DNA of 64,000 bases from Sitta carolinensis (lineage: Eukaryota > Chordata > Aves > Passeriformes > Sittidae): contig CM063290.1 of NCBI GenBank assembly GCA_032173965.1, forward strand, positions 10,999,501 through 11,063,500, written 5' to 3'. This document shows, piece after piece, positions 26,511 to 38,700 of the stretch (its first letter is position 1; each line of letters starts with the position of its first letter). The notes under the pieces were generated by a model that was not told where the DNA came from, did not search any database, and saw nothing but the letters and a program-made list of their open reading frames with translations. The position numbers and the translations under genes were made by a program.

Positions 26511-26661
26511 AAGGAATCTTAATGAAATAAAAACAGGGATGTCCCAGAATTAAAGGATCACTGGGTGGATGGAGGGATAAACACATATTCTCAGAGATAA
26601 AAAATGGCCTGCAGTGATGAAACAGTGTCCAGTAACCAGGTCTGTGTGCTTTGTCTCCCAG

Positions 26662-26729
26662 GATGAAGATGGTCAGTGTCCTGCTCATTTCACTTTGGCT
26701 GTCTATGATCACCCTCGGCAGAGGCTCAG
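26662..26729 (+). CDS. IL1RAP: IL1RAP exon 2: start codon and signal peptide
   Basis: The acceptor TCTCCCAG|G precedes an ATG at 26663, so this exon supplies just one base of 5' UTR. It encodes 22 residues plus one base (phase 1) and ends at the donor CTCAG|GTAAGG (26729/26730). The peptide [22 protein letters not shown] is a typical signal peptide: a basic start, a hydrophobic core (about 4-18) and small residues before the cut, probably between G21 and S22, as in the mammalian protein where SERC begins the mature chain. Two in-frame ATGs exist (codons 1 and 3). The second, AAGATGG, has the stronger Kozak context, so initiation at M3 is possible. Mature protein would be the same either way. 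Confidence 0.9.
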
Positions 26730-29700
26730 GTAAGGACGTGGCATGTGAGGGACCTGGCCTCTTCCTGTGCAGAGATGAGAACTATCTGCATCGAGTTTTG
26801 AGCTTTTATAGTATTACTGGATTAAATGGTTGTGTGTAAAATACTTTAGTATGAACACAATGTTAGTTCTGAGGGGGTGTTGTTTTTACAATGCTCTGTG
26901 TAGAGATGACCAGTGTGGTGTGAACGGGTGCATTAGCAAAGAACAAAAGCACCTCGACCTAAAAGTGCTTTGCAAACTCAAGCTGTCCCCTTTGTCGGTA
27001 TCATTATTGCCCTTCTGTGAGGGGCGAATCCAGGGCCCATGGAGCTGTCTTGTCACTGAGTAGCAGGAGGGACCCGGCCTTGAACCTGAACTCTGCTATC
27101 CCTGGCTGGAGCCAGAAGGGACTGAGATTCAGCTCTCCAATTCTGACTCATGCCTCAGCAATGCAAGGGGAGAGAGGAACTTCTAGAGTAAGAGGAGCTC
27201 TGATACCCGTCTCACTGAGTCACTTTCCTGACAGGAAATATGTTGTCATGCTCACAGCTCCTCTGGCACTCGTTCAGCCCAGCTCTTGTGAAGAGGCAGA
27301 TTGTACATGTCTCGGCTCCGGACTTCCTATTTGGGGGTGGAAAGAGACAGCATGATTTGCAGGAGGCAAGTAGAAAGGGGGAGGGAGGAAAGAACAGGAG
27401 CTGGTTTTATGGGGGGAAATGTTCAGAAATAAGGGCTGTGCAGGGCTTTGACGAGTCCCTCCATGAACTCTTGTCCCTCTGCAATGCTGGCAAACAAGCA
27501 GTTGCAATATACCCCGAGCAGATGAACAGCTCTTCTGTCATTCTCTCTTGGACCACACTGAATTATTGTGGGCCAGATTCACAACGTGCACTTCGGCAAG
27601 GTTCATCTCAGTGCAGTGCTCATCACAGAGGCTGAAGCCTGGGAGGTTTTTCTCCTTGGGCTGCCCAAGGGCTGCAGGCACTCAGAGTAGGCTGTGATCT
27701 TTAGTGGGGGATGTCCAATCTGGCCTAACAGGGGCTGGGTGGAAGTGGTGAGCAGAGGAGAAACAGCAAAGGAGAAAGAATACATGGCCTAGGTCTCCTC
27801 CACTAAGCCCTAGGTAGTAGGAGTGTGTGGGGAAGGAGGGACCCAGCAACATGGATCTCAGCTGCTTGCTGGGAAAATCCCTGCTTGCTTGTGCTTCTGG
27901 ACGAGCTGTTCTGCTCTCCACCAACGCAACATCCTCCTCCTGCTGAGGCAGCATTACAACACCCCACGTGCAGTCATCCTGGGATTTTGCAGAAATGGGA
28001 GGTAGGTGCAATTGAATCAGGATTGCCCAGGAAATGTCAGAGCAGCTCTAAAAGCTGATGTGGTCGGCTGAAGAAGCTGGTTTCAGTCAGGAAATAAGCA
28101 CCCTGGCATTTGGGTCACGCAGGCTCGTGCCAATTGATCTGGCAGAACCAGAACCGTCCATGCATTTCTACAGGGCAATTAGCACTTCTTGAATATTTCT
28201 CCTTTAGCAGAGATTTGCTGTACAGGGTGGCCAGAACCCTCATAGAGTGCTGCAAGAATGTAAGTCAAGGGCTGATACATGAGACACGTGATCAGTTACA
28301 ATGCACTTCTGCTGCAAATCCACTGCAGTGTATGCATTTAATTTCCTGCAGGTCTGTGGGTGTCAGACACACTCTTCAGTTCAAAGCTTCCTTTTTGTGC
28401 CATGGACTTAATAAACCGGTTTGGGCTGTCAGAATGTCCTTTGTTATTCATGATAGGCTTGGATGGCTGTTTGTGCTTGGATGGAGGGGCAGCCGTCTGT
28501 GCAGCCCTCTGTTTCACTGCAGGGTTTCCTGGGACTGGCACCAAAAGGAGACTGGAGCTCATTTCACCCTTGCAAAGTCGTAAATACAGAGCAGAATAGG
28601 AGACTGGCCTTGTTCTGTGTTTGGACTTGCTTTTCCTTCTTGAAGCAGGGCATGTAGGTGGGGGGAGCAGAGGTGAGCTTATCTGGAGTCAATTCAGAAG
28701 ACTGTGCAGTCTACAGCTGCACTGGTGGTCACCTAACATTAAGCAAGGCCATGGAGATGGGTAGCTCTCACTGGGGAACCTGGCTCCTGGGATATTTAAC
28801 AAGTGTGACTTGGTAGGGATTTGTCATTTCAGCTGAGTTCTATTCTGTGCTTTGACTATTAAGTCATGTAATGCAATATTGTTGGGACCAGCTCTCTCTC
28901 CAGCCCAGGCTGGACTGAGGAAGGCTGGAGGCAGGGACAGGAGTCTTCTTGTTGTTTGCTGCCACTTATCCTGTCTCTGCCATCCTTCCCAGTGGAGCAA
29001 TCTGGTCAGCAATACTGACCAGGGACTGCCCAAGCCAGAGGTACCAGCTCGGCTGAGTTCCAACATCTTTGAGCTTACAGAGGACGTGAGGAACCAACAC
29101 TTGCTAAGTTTCAGCTCTAAAATACCGGCATTGCTCTGGCTGCAAGTGGCCTTTCCATCCAGTTAAGCCACTAGGGCTGTCAGTCTCTCTGGCAGCATGT
29201 CAGAAAGCTTTAGGAGAGACAAACCTACAAACTTTACATCCCCTCCAGATTTTGCCTACAGCACTGTGGCTCTAAACATCTGTTCTCTGGGCTCTGCTGT
29301 TTCTGCTGCGTATGGAGGCTGGTGCTGAAACAAAATCAGTTGCTGAAAGGGAGGTGCAAGCTGTACGAGGGAAGAAATGTGATCTGAGTAGTGTAGAGTA
29401 AAAGATGTAGAGCCTGAGACTGAATTGGTGCCTGAGTCTTCTATTCGCTCACGCTGAATGCGTGGGCAGATCCTTTCCTAGTCTTGAGAATATACATGGT
29501 CTGCAGTGCACGTGTTTGAATTCCTCACTCGTGACCTTTGGGTCAGTGTTCACAGTGGTATTCAAGGTTTTCTGCTTTCCTTGCCTAGCTAAGCCATCCT
29601 TAAGATGGAACTCATGTTGTAGGATGCTTAATGAACCCAGATGTTCTGATAGCCAGGGAAGGATAACAAAAACTGATGGACCTAGGTCTGGTTGTACAAT

Positions 29701-32700
29701 AGTTTCTTTGGCACTACTGAAGTCATATAAATATACACTGGCTTAAAAGAGATGAAAAACCAGCCAAAGAACATAACAGCCAGTATGAATGCAGAACAAT
29801 GTTATCTTCTTTTTTCTGAACAAAGCTAGGCAATGTTAGATACTGAGTTACTTGTAAGATGTAGCTGTAATTGTGCTTCTTGTTCCTTTTTTTCTCTCTA
29901 CTAACCAGGCTGCTCTCTCACCCTCCAAGAGTTCTGAGATTTTGCAGGGTGAGGGCTGGGGATATGACCATGGTTGGGAGTGGGAGTTTTGTCTTAGGGA
30001 ATTGCAAAAGCAGAAGAATATTGCTTCCAGGAGAGAAAGAGCATCCTCATGCTGATAATCTAATGGACCCACGTACCGTGAGCAGGTAACTGCTGTGCTT
30101 AAATAGCCCTTTGGTGGGGGGAATCATGTTTGCAGAGGAAATGCCTCTGTAGCTCCCTTGGAGGCTAGCAGACAGGCTGTGTGGTAGGATGAGGCCAGGA
30201 CTGGGCCAGAATGATACCCCAGCATGGCAGGTAGTGGCTGGAAGGCAGCCAGGACCTTCTCTTCTGGGAGCTTTATTTCAGTCTTTGCTGTTATTTGCTG
30301 GATTGTGAACGTCTATTTACACTTCCCCATATCAGAGGCTTTCAGCTACTTTTGTTTTCTGCTCTGAAGTTGGCTCTGAAATTCCAGATGTCACCAATGC
30401 TTCTGGGTTCAGGTGGTGACTGGAGCAGTGGAGTTCTGGCTGCAGTGAGAAGGAAACAGAGGTCTGGCTCCAGAGTTCAGAGCCACTGCCTGCACTGTCT
30501 CTCCTGAGTGCTGAACTGCACTGTGTGTCTCTCTCACGCTTAGCAGAGAGGCAGAACAGTTACTTTTGGCCAGGGGAAATTTGCAGATTAATAAATTACT
30601 GTCTGTAAAACACTTTGAAGATGGAAAGCCCTGTGCAGCTCCTCAGGATTATTACTATGTGGCTCTTATTCTATTGATGGGGTTCCAGTGGCCTTATTTT
30701 CCTTATGATTTGTGACAGCCCCAGAAGCTGAGAAGCTTATTTTAGTGTGTAAAGTCAAAAGAAAAATAGATTAAACTGCATTATTGTTTTCTAAAGAGAC
30801 TAAATCCCTCCCCCATCATCATCTCCTGGGATTTCCTGACTTCCTCCTACTCTTCCAATCTCAGCTTCTTGCTGTCCTAATTTAGGATGTGATTTTATAA
30901 CCATCCATACCCATCTGTGAGCTACTGTGGTTGTAGAAGTTTATGGCACTTGGGGGCATGAAGTCATTTGACACTGAGGGTGTTGAAAGGTGCACAGCCC
31001 TGGAGTGGATGGAGACAAAACCCGTGGAGCAGAGCTGAGCTGGCTGCAGACGGGTCCCTGCAGCCGCCAGCCTCCCTCCACCCCAGCCAGAGCTGTGCCC
31101 ACTGAGGAGATAAAACCTCATGTCTGCTTCTTGTCAGCTGAGGAAATGGGTTGTGAGGGGTGAGCTCTGTGCAGGCATCATCATGGTGTCACCTGTCTGT
31201 GCTGAAGTGCAGGAAGGTGTGGAGGAAAGCAGCCCCCTTTTGGGTGTGTTGCTGATACGGTATTGAGGAGACACTTTTGCTCCTCTGTGTGTATCAAACA
31301 GGGCAGCAGGGAGCCGCCATGCCCCGCTCCTGCAGCCGCAGTTGTGCTCTCCCTGTCAGATGTTTTGTGGCACCCGGGTGACTCTGCTGGACTCTTGGAC
31401 CCTTTCATTGCATTTTAGTGCCTGCTGCTTTTGCACAGTTCCCACTCCTGTCTGAGGACACCTGCCACAGCATCTTTGCGAGGCAGACATCCCTGTGGAA
31501 TGGACAGGGAAGAATTGCTGGCTGTATTTTAGAGCAGGCAGCAGAGCAGCTGGCTAAGTGCAGTAACTGAGCTGCATGGTTTAGCTAAGCAAGCCTGTTG
31601 GCAGAGCCAGGAGTTTAGGCTGGACCTTATCAAGTCCCAGTGTGGTCTCCCAGGCACACAAGAGCCCCTGCCAGCTTAAGGACAGCTCAGCAGTGATGCT
31701 GATCAGATAAACCCCCTTTTCATGCTGCCTCTCCTACAGATGACTTTGCAATGGGGTGTTCCATTTCCCGTACCTCTCCTCTTCCTGTGCTGCTCAGCTT
31801 TGCTTCGTGCAAAAATTTTCTCAATGAAGAGGAATGGAAAGTAACTGTTTGCTCTTCTTATCCTTCAGGGAAGCAGTTCATGCCCCTACCTTTATCTTTT
31901 TGATCTCAAATTTAAAGAAAGCCTCCAGAAAAATATGTCAAGATTGCTGAAGAAATCTGAATATGAATTTTTTTTTTTTTTTTTTTTTGGCCCAGTTGCT
32001 GGAGGTAACCAAAATACTCTGCCACATGCAGTAAACAGCTTTATGCACAGATAGAGTGAAGTCACAGAGCTCACTGTGGAGGAGTTCTGAGACACAAATA
32101 ACGACTACCCCGTGTTACAGGCTGTGCTTGATGAGATAAGGCGATTCAGAGTCAGAAGCTCTGGGTCCATTACAGAATCATTGTTTTTTGGGTGTCTTGC
32201 TTTGGCTGCTTCCCCTGAAGTCAGCAGAAGTTTATGCAGTCAGCTTGTTTTTCATGACTTTGACAGAGGCAGGTTTTCACACCTGTTTAATTTAGACATT
32301 CAGGGTCTAAAGTTAATCAACCACAATGTACAAGTGCTTTTTGAAACTGAGCCATTTTGCAACAGAAAGTCCTTTTCCTTCTAATTTTCTCAGCTGTCTT
32401 ACCTATTCGAATGATAAAAACACTTGGGGAGAGAGACTCCGTCCTAGTGTGCAGCATCCTGAAGAGAGGCTTCTGTGGGGGCATCACAGCTCAGTGGCAA
32501 CTGAATGAATGTGGTGAAACCTGGGAGAAGTGTAGAACCGTGTCACCAATGCCATCACAGCAGAACTGCACGATGGGGTTGGGCTGTGTAGGAAGTTTGT
32601 GCCAGGACCACTTCCACCTCCTTGCTCTACTGGAGAGGCTGTGGGAGGAAGGCAGTGAGGTTATGAGAGGCCTCTTTGGATGTGTTTCCACTGGAAGTGA

Positions 32701-35700
32701 GGTTATAAATTTCTGTGGAGTTGGCACAGCTTCTAGGCTGAGCCTCCAAGGCAGGATTCAGCTACAACCAGTTTTTAGGTGTTCTGTGGCCACTATCACT
32801 GCTGCAGAAGTAGTGAGAGCAGACTGTGAGAGCCAGCTGATCTTGGCTGAGCCTAACCCAACTTCTGTGTCATTCCCACCCATCTCAGCGTGTTTTGGGT
32901 TGAGCCTCTTCTCCCAGTTAAGGGCAGAGCTTCTAATTTGTTTAGTTCCATGCTTCTCTCCCTCTGCCCTGTTGTATGGCCAGATGGGATACTACTGAGC
33001 AGAGAACAGCCAGGGATCAGGGGGTGGTCTCGTGCAGACCAAAGGAAGAATGCAGACACAGTGGGGAGAGTGGGTGCTCCTGGCACTGGCATAAATGGGA
33101 GAGGTGGTGCTGGCCACAGCTGGTGCCTCCTGTGCTCACAGCACGGCTCCTCTATTCAGCCTGGCTTCCTCTGCTTCCTTCTCAACCACTGAACTTGAAA
33201 GGTGGAGGTGAGGAAAAATTTTTTTAAGGTAGTAATGATTAATTCTTGCTTAATTGCTTTGTGTGATCAGCTTTTTCTGCTTTATTGATGGTGATTCATG
33301 CATCACGATAATGGGCTGGCCTTGCTGTGCCCCCTAGGTAGAGGCTGACTCATACCAGCTCTGCTTTAAGGTACTGCAGCAGGGGCAGATGAATAAAGTA
33401 GGAACTTGTTAAGGTATGGCTTGGCAGCCCCAAAAAGCTGACTGTGTCCTGGGTCACAGCAAAAGGAGCATGGCCAGAGGACAGGGGAGGTAATTCTGCC
33501 CCTCTGCTCTGCTCTGGTGAGGCCCCACAAGCAGTGGTGTGTTCAGCTCTGGGGGCCCCAGCATACAAAGGACATGAATCAGTTGGCTTGAGTCCAGAGG
33601 AGGGCACGAAGTTGATCAGAGAGCTGGGTAACCTCTCCTGTGAAGACAGGCTGAGAGAGTTGGGGCCTCTCAGCCTGGAAAATAAAAGGCTCTGAGGAGA
33701 CCTTAGAGCCCTTCCAGTACAGAAAGCTGCAGAAGGACTTTTCACAAGGGCATGTAGTGATGGGATGAGGGAGGGTGACCTTAAGCTTAGGGAGGATAGG
33801 TCTTAATTTGATATTAGGAAGAAATTCTTTGCCATAAGGGTGGTAAAGCATTGGAACAGGATACCCAGAAAAGCTGTGGATGACCTATCCCTGGAAATGT
33901 TCTAGGCCAGGTAAAATGGGTCTTTAAGAAATGTGGTCTAGAGGGAGATGTCCCTGCACCCACAGCAAGGGTATTGGAACTGGGTGATTTTTAGGGTTCC
34001 TTCCAACCCAAATGATCCCATGACAGTACAGCCCCATTTGATGCTGCAGCTGAAGTGGTGTGAGGAACAGGGATTGTTCAGCTGGCAGCACTGGTGGCTT
34101 CATGTCCTGCTGCCACTGCATGGTCCCAGCCTGCATGCGGGGCAGGCCCCTCAAGGCACATGAAATCAAGGTGGGCATCCTTAACCTCACCCTTCTGCCC
34201 TGCCTACACGTTGTCTTCCAGTTCTGGAGATGGGTGTTCTCTTCTACCATGCAGCCTCCCTCTAGCCTGTGTGATCCTCGCCCCTTTTCCTAAGCTGGGC
34301 TGTGCAAACAGGACCATTTCCTGCCTTTTTCCTGCATTGTCTGTCCCAGGTAGGTGGTATGGGTCATAGGCTGCCTGCTCTGTGTAATTGCAGAGCATTC
34401 AGCAGTAAGAGGGGTCAAAGCATCTGCAGTGCTCTTGATTGGTACTGAGAACGAGGTGGCTTCTTTCAAAATCTTTTTGCAGAGGCATTCTAGGAAGATG
34501 CCTTTATGGGATGGTGTATTTTTAGAGAATTTTACTGTGTCCCTCAGATGTGTGTGTAGTGCTCCATTTGCTGTAGCATAGAAGAGATGTGGAGTTGGAT
34601 ATAGCTCCATCTCCTCCCTAGTTTCCATTTGTTAGTGAACCTCTGGAGTCACAGCATGAATGCTGATCCCACTTGATTTAATCAGGAGCTGCTCTGAAGT
34701 CCAGCAGCTGTTTAGTGCAGGAAGCATTTCAAGAGAGAAGAAGCTGATTTCTGGGGCTTAGCCAGTGAAAACAAGTGTGAGTTGCTACAAATGGGCACAG
34801 CACCCTAGAAGTTAGTGCTGTTTCTCAGAATTAGAACTGGATCCTTGCATCTTCTTTCTTCAGTGCTCCCTCAAATATCGTTGCTGGAATCAAGATATAT
34901 CAATGTGTGTGTATATATATATTTTTTTTTTTTTCATAGTGGGATTGCTTTATGCCAGTGAAGGTTCAGCCATGCCATTTTTTTTCAGGCTACCTTCAGT
35001 TTGGACTGACACACAAGTAGTTGCATGCTGATGTTAGCAGCAGGTAGGCTCTGAATATCCAGTAGAGCCTAAAATAGTGGAAGGGAAGCACAAAATGTTG
35101 TGGGGGGGTATTGGATGCGAATAAAATTATAGCAATAATTATGTGAGTATCCCCTCTACTTAATGGATGTGTGTGGACATGTTGTCCCATCTGCTGGGCT
35201 CTGCTGCAGAAATGCCACCACAGCAAAGGTTGCTGTTGTCACAGGGAGAAGAGCTGAGGAGAAGGAGGCTCACAAAGGTGTGTGTGAGGAGTGCCCTGCA
35301 GTTCTCACATGTTATATCAGATCGAGTTTAGCTATCTTGAGAGTAAAACACCCCAAAACGTGGAAATGGCAGCGTAGCTGTCTGCATGGCACAGGGAGGA
35401 GGGAAGCTGTGCAAAGCAAACAGTTCCTGTCCTCAGTGTTTGATGTGTTAAGGACATTTTGGTGCAGCCTGTGGTGTTCCTGCCACCTCTGCTCTGAGTG
35501 ATGGGTCATGGCAGTACTTCCTGAGCCCTCGGGGTCGTGCTGGGTGGCTTTGCCCTGGCAGCCAGAGGAGTCCTTGCCTTGGGAGAGAGGCACAGCCTGG
35601 GATCTCACACTGCACGGCTGCTCTGGGTGTAGCTGTTCATTCCCAGCAGTTACATGCTGTGCCTGGGGTTCAGCTCAGAGCTTGCAGCACCCCAGGGCAG

Positions 35701-38700
35701 GGCACACGTGGGGAGCCTTAGCATCACCTGTCTGCTATGACAGTGTCCCTGAAGACAGGCCAACTCTGAGACAAAATCTCCAGGTACAGCTCTTACAGTA
35801 AAACAATAACAGTCCTCTCTTCCCAAGCTAAGAAGGCAAGGCCTGGGTATTGTTTTAGAGAAATGTAGGAAGAAAAAAAAAAAAGTAGTTGTATTTATTT
35901 TCAATAACTCATTCAGGTTGAACAGGTAAGTAGTTTTACAGTGCTGATTTATGGGCTGTTGCAAAATGCAAGAGCTGCTCATGATTGCAAATTTCATTGA
36001 TCTTGACTCCAAGAATTTCAGTCCAGTAATGTTTTATAGAGTTTCCTCTCTCCCCAGTCCTGCCATTTGAAGTAATAAGGATGATTTGCCTTTATGCAGC
36101 CCAAGAGGAGACACAAGTCAGGTGCTGGGAAGGAAACCTGGGCATCCTGATTTACAGACCCAGGTCTGCTCCTTTCAGAGGAGAAGCCTTTTTTTTACAG
36201 AAAAAAAATGTGTCCTGTCTCCATGAGTAACAGTCCATGCTTCATCACACACTTAGCAGGCAGTCCCTGCAGGCTCATTTGTCTCATGACCACTCTAAGG
36301 ACATTTCACCATACCCAGTTCATAGGCCCACCAGCATAAAGCAGCGTGCTGGTTCCAGCTTGCCCTGATCATGGTGGTGATGGGTCATTATGCTCCTTGC
36401 ACAGTGTGAGGCTTCCAGCAGTGGTTTGGTCTTTGAAAATGAGCCTTGGCACTGCCCGTGGTACCGGCCACAGTGTGTGATGCTGTGCACTTTTGAAAGA
36501 TCTGTATGTTTTTACATGATGAGCACTCTCCAGATATTTGGGTTTTTGGTTCCTATGAACAAATGCTTGTGTTCTGGATAGCTTCACTGCCTTTTCCTAG
36601 CCCAATTCATTCTCTTCCTCCAGAAGTAGCACTCTGTCATATGGGTGTTTGGCATACTGCGGGAGGAGCAGTGCAGCTCGCATTTACATTTATGTGTAAA
36701 CCCGCCAGAAAACATTTCTATTCTTACTGGCCCAGATTCCTCCTGCCCATGACTAACCATTGCTGAGCCATAGGAGTTAGCATCACTGCCTTTATGTGCT
36801 GCAGGCCTGACTTCTCAAAGGTTTATCTCTGCTTTTTTTAAAATTAAGTATGAATTTGGGGAAAAGATACATCCACTGTCTGTTTAGGGAAGAATAAATG
36901 CCAGAAATCCTGCTTTGGGCCTGTGAAGTCAATTCAGAAGAATTCAGAAGAATTGGGCTCAAAGAGCATATTGTATTCTGTTTGTCCTCTCAGTCTGAGT
37001 TCTTCTAATATTTGCAAATGGGAGAGGCTTTGCAATGTCATCTCTGGTGAGCCTGTGTGTGATGTGCTGAGACACTGCTCCCAAGGACTGCTGCAGGCAG
37101 CACACCCCTCTCCTGTTTGACTCATTTTGGGTTTTCAGACGTCAGGCTGCCCTAACAAACGCCTCCCAGCAGCAACAAGAGAGGCACTGGGAAGTGTGCC
37201 ATGCTGTGCTCTGCCTCGTCACCATGGGGAGACAGGAGGTGCAGTGACAGCAGTTTCTCTGTGTGTCTCAGTTGGCTCTGACAGTGCAGGTTGCTCTCAG
37301 GTTTGCTGACACCCTGGTACTGTGCTTTGCTTGCACTGAATCTCTGCCTGCCTGGACATCCTGATGGGGAGGAGGAATGGAGTGGAGAAGAGAAATGGGT
37401 TTGGACTGTGCTTTATGTCATGAAACAATGCTAATAACAAGAATATCTTTCTAAAAAAGTAATTAAAGAAAGAAAGCTGTATACAGCTTTTTCTCATGCT
37501 GTCTGGTTTCTGTCAGTCCAAGTCTGCTGTGAGCCACACTGAGCCTCTCTGCCTGTTGTTGAACTGTGCTTGGGGCACAGTTGTGCACCTGGGCACTGCT
37601 GGGGAATACAAGAGAACCTGCTGCTCCCTCCTCCATACTGCCCCTTCTGCCCTTCAGCCGCCAGTTCTAAACTTTGCTACCAACAGTCTTTCTGTGTCAC
37701 TTATTATTGCTTGCACTCATTGGGTTATCATGGTGTATACAGGTGGCATGTGAATCCATCACAGGAAAGACAGTCTTCACTTCTGGAACCCGCAGTCTGT
37801 CTTCTTCTATCAGGGAAAGTGACCCACAGCTCTAAGGGAGGGTTGATGTTTGTGTTCTTATTTTTTTCCCCTCCTATTTCAGCGCATCTGTTTCCATGTT
37901 CCATATCATTGTGTATGGATGCTCACACACCTCTGGCGTTGTTGTTATCCCAGTTTTATCTTCCCACATAAGACTTTTGTGGTAAATTTTCTTGGAGCTC
38001 TCTAGGAAGCCTAGTGTTATGCAGGAATATCCTATTCTTTTGCCCTGATGAGAGATAAATAGCTTGGCAGAAACGTAGGAGGTGTACAAATGAAAACAGA
38101 AGTTTCCGGGTTCTCCAGAAATGAACACGATATTCTTGCTTTGTTTTATAAAATCCCAGTTTGCTTTTATTAAAAACACTCAGTTTTTGCCTCTGATTTT
38201 AATGGGGGCAGGACCAAGGGCTGTGGGGAGCAGGGCAGAACTGTTTTCCTCCTGCAGACTTGCAAGTCTAAGGCACCTTGTTTTTCCTGGCTGCAGAACG
38301 CTGCGATGACTGGGGTGTGGACACCATGAAGCAGATCCAGATTTATGATGGGGAACCTGCCAAGATCAAATGCCCACTTTTTGAGACCTTCTTGAAGTAC
38401 AACTATAGCACAGCTCACTCTGCTGGCTTAACCCTGATCTGGTACAGGATCGCACAGGACCGGGATCTGGAGGAGCCCATTAATTATCGTCTCCCGGACA
38501 ATCACATCAGTAAGGATAAAGACACCCTTTGGTTCTGGCCTGCTCTTCTCAATGACACTGGGAATTACACCTGCATGCTCAGGTAGGTTGTGTGGTGCAG
38601 TTTCTGTATGTCTTCAGTGCAATCAAAGGACTTCCGTGGAGGTGGGGAAATGACACTGTTAGCACCAGATCTTTCTGTGGGGAGACGATCATTTACATAA

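Larger units (their letters stand above)
26730..38296 (+). other. IL1RAP: IL1RAP intron 2 (11.6 kb)
   Basis: A large intron with donor GTAAGG and acceptor CTGGCTGCAG. It contains a CR1 copy at about 33420-34022, a T21 tract at 31968-31988 and a GT/AT dinucleotide-plus-poly(T) run at about 34903-34935. No additional coding exon with matching phase and homology was recognised. Open frames (for example 32357-32998 plus strand, 213 codons) have no recognisable domain. Confidence 0.6.

Noticed and set aside
32357..32998. 213-codon plus-strand open frame in intron 2
   Set aside because: No recognisable domain, no matching splice phase and no homology to the IL-1 receptor family. It is probably chance.
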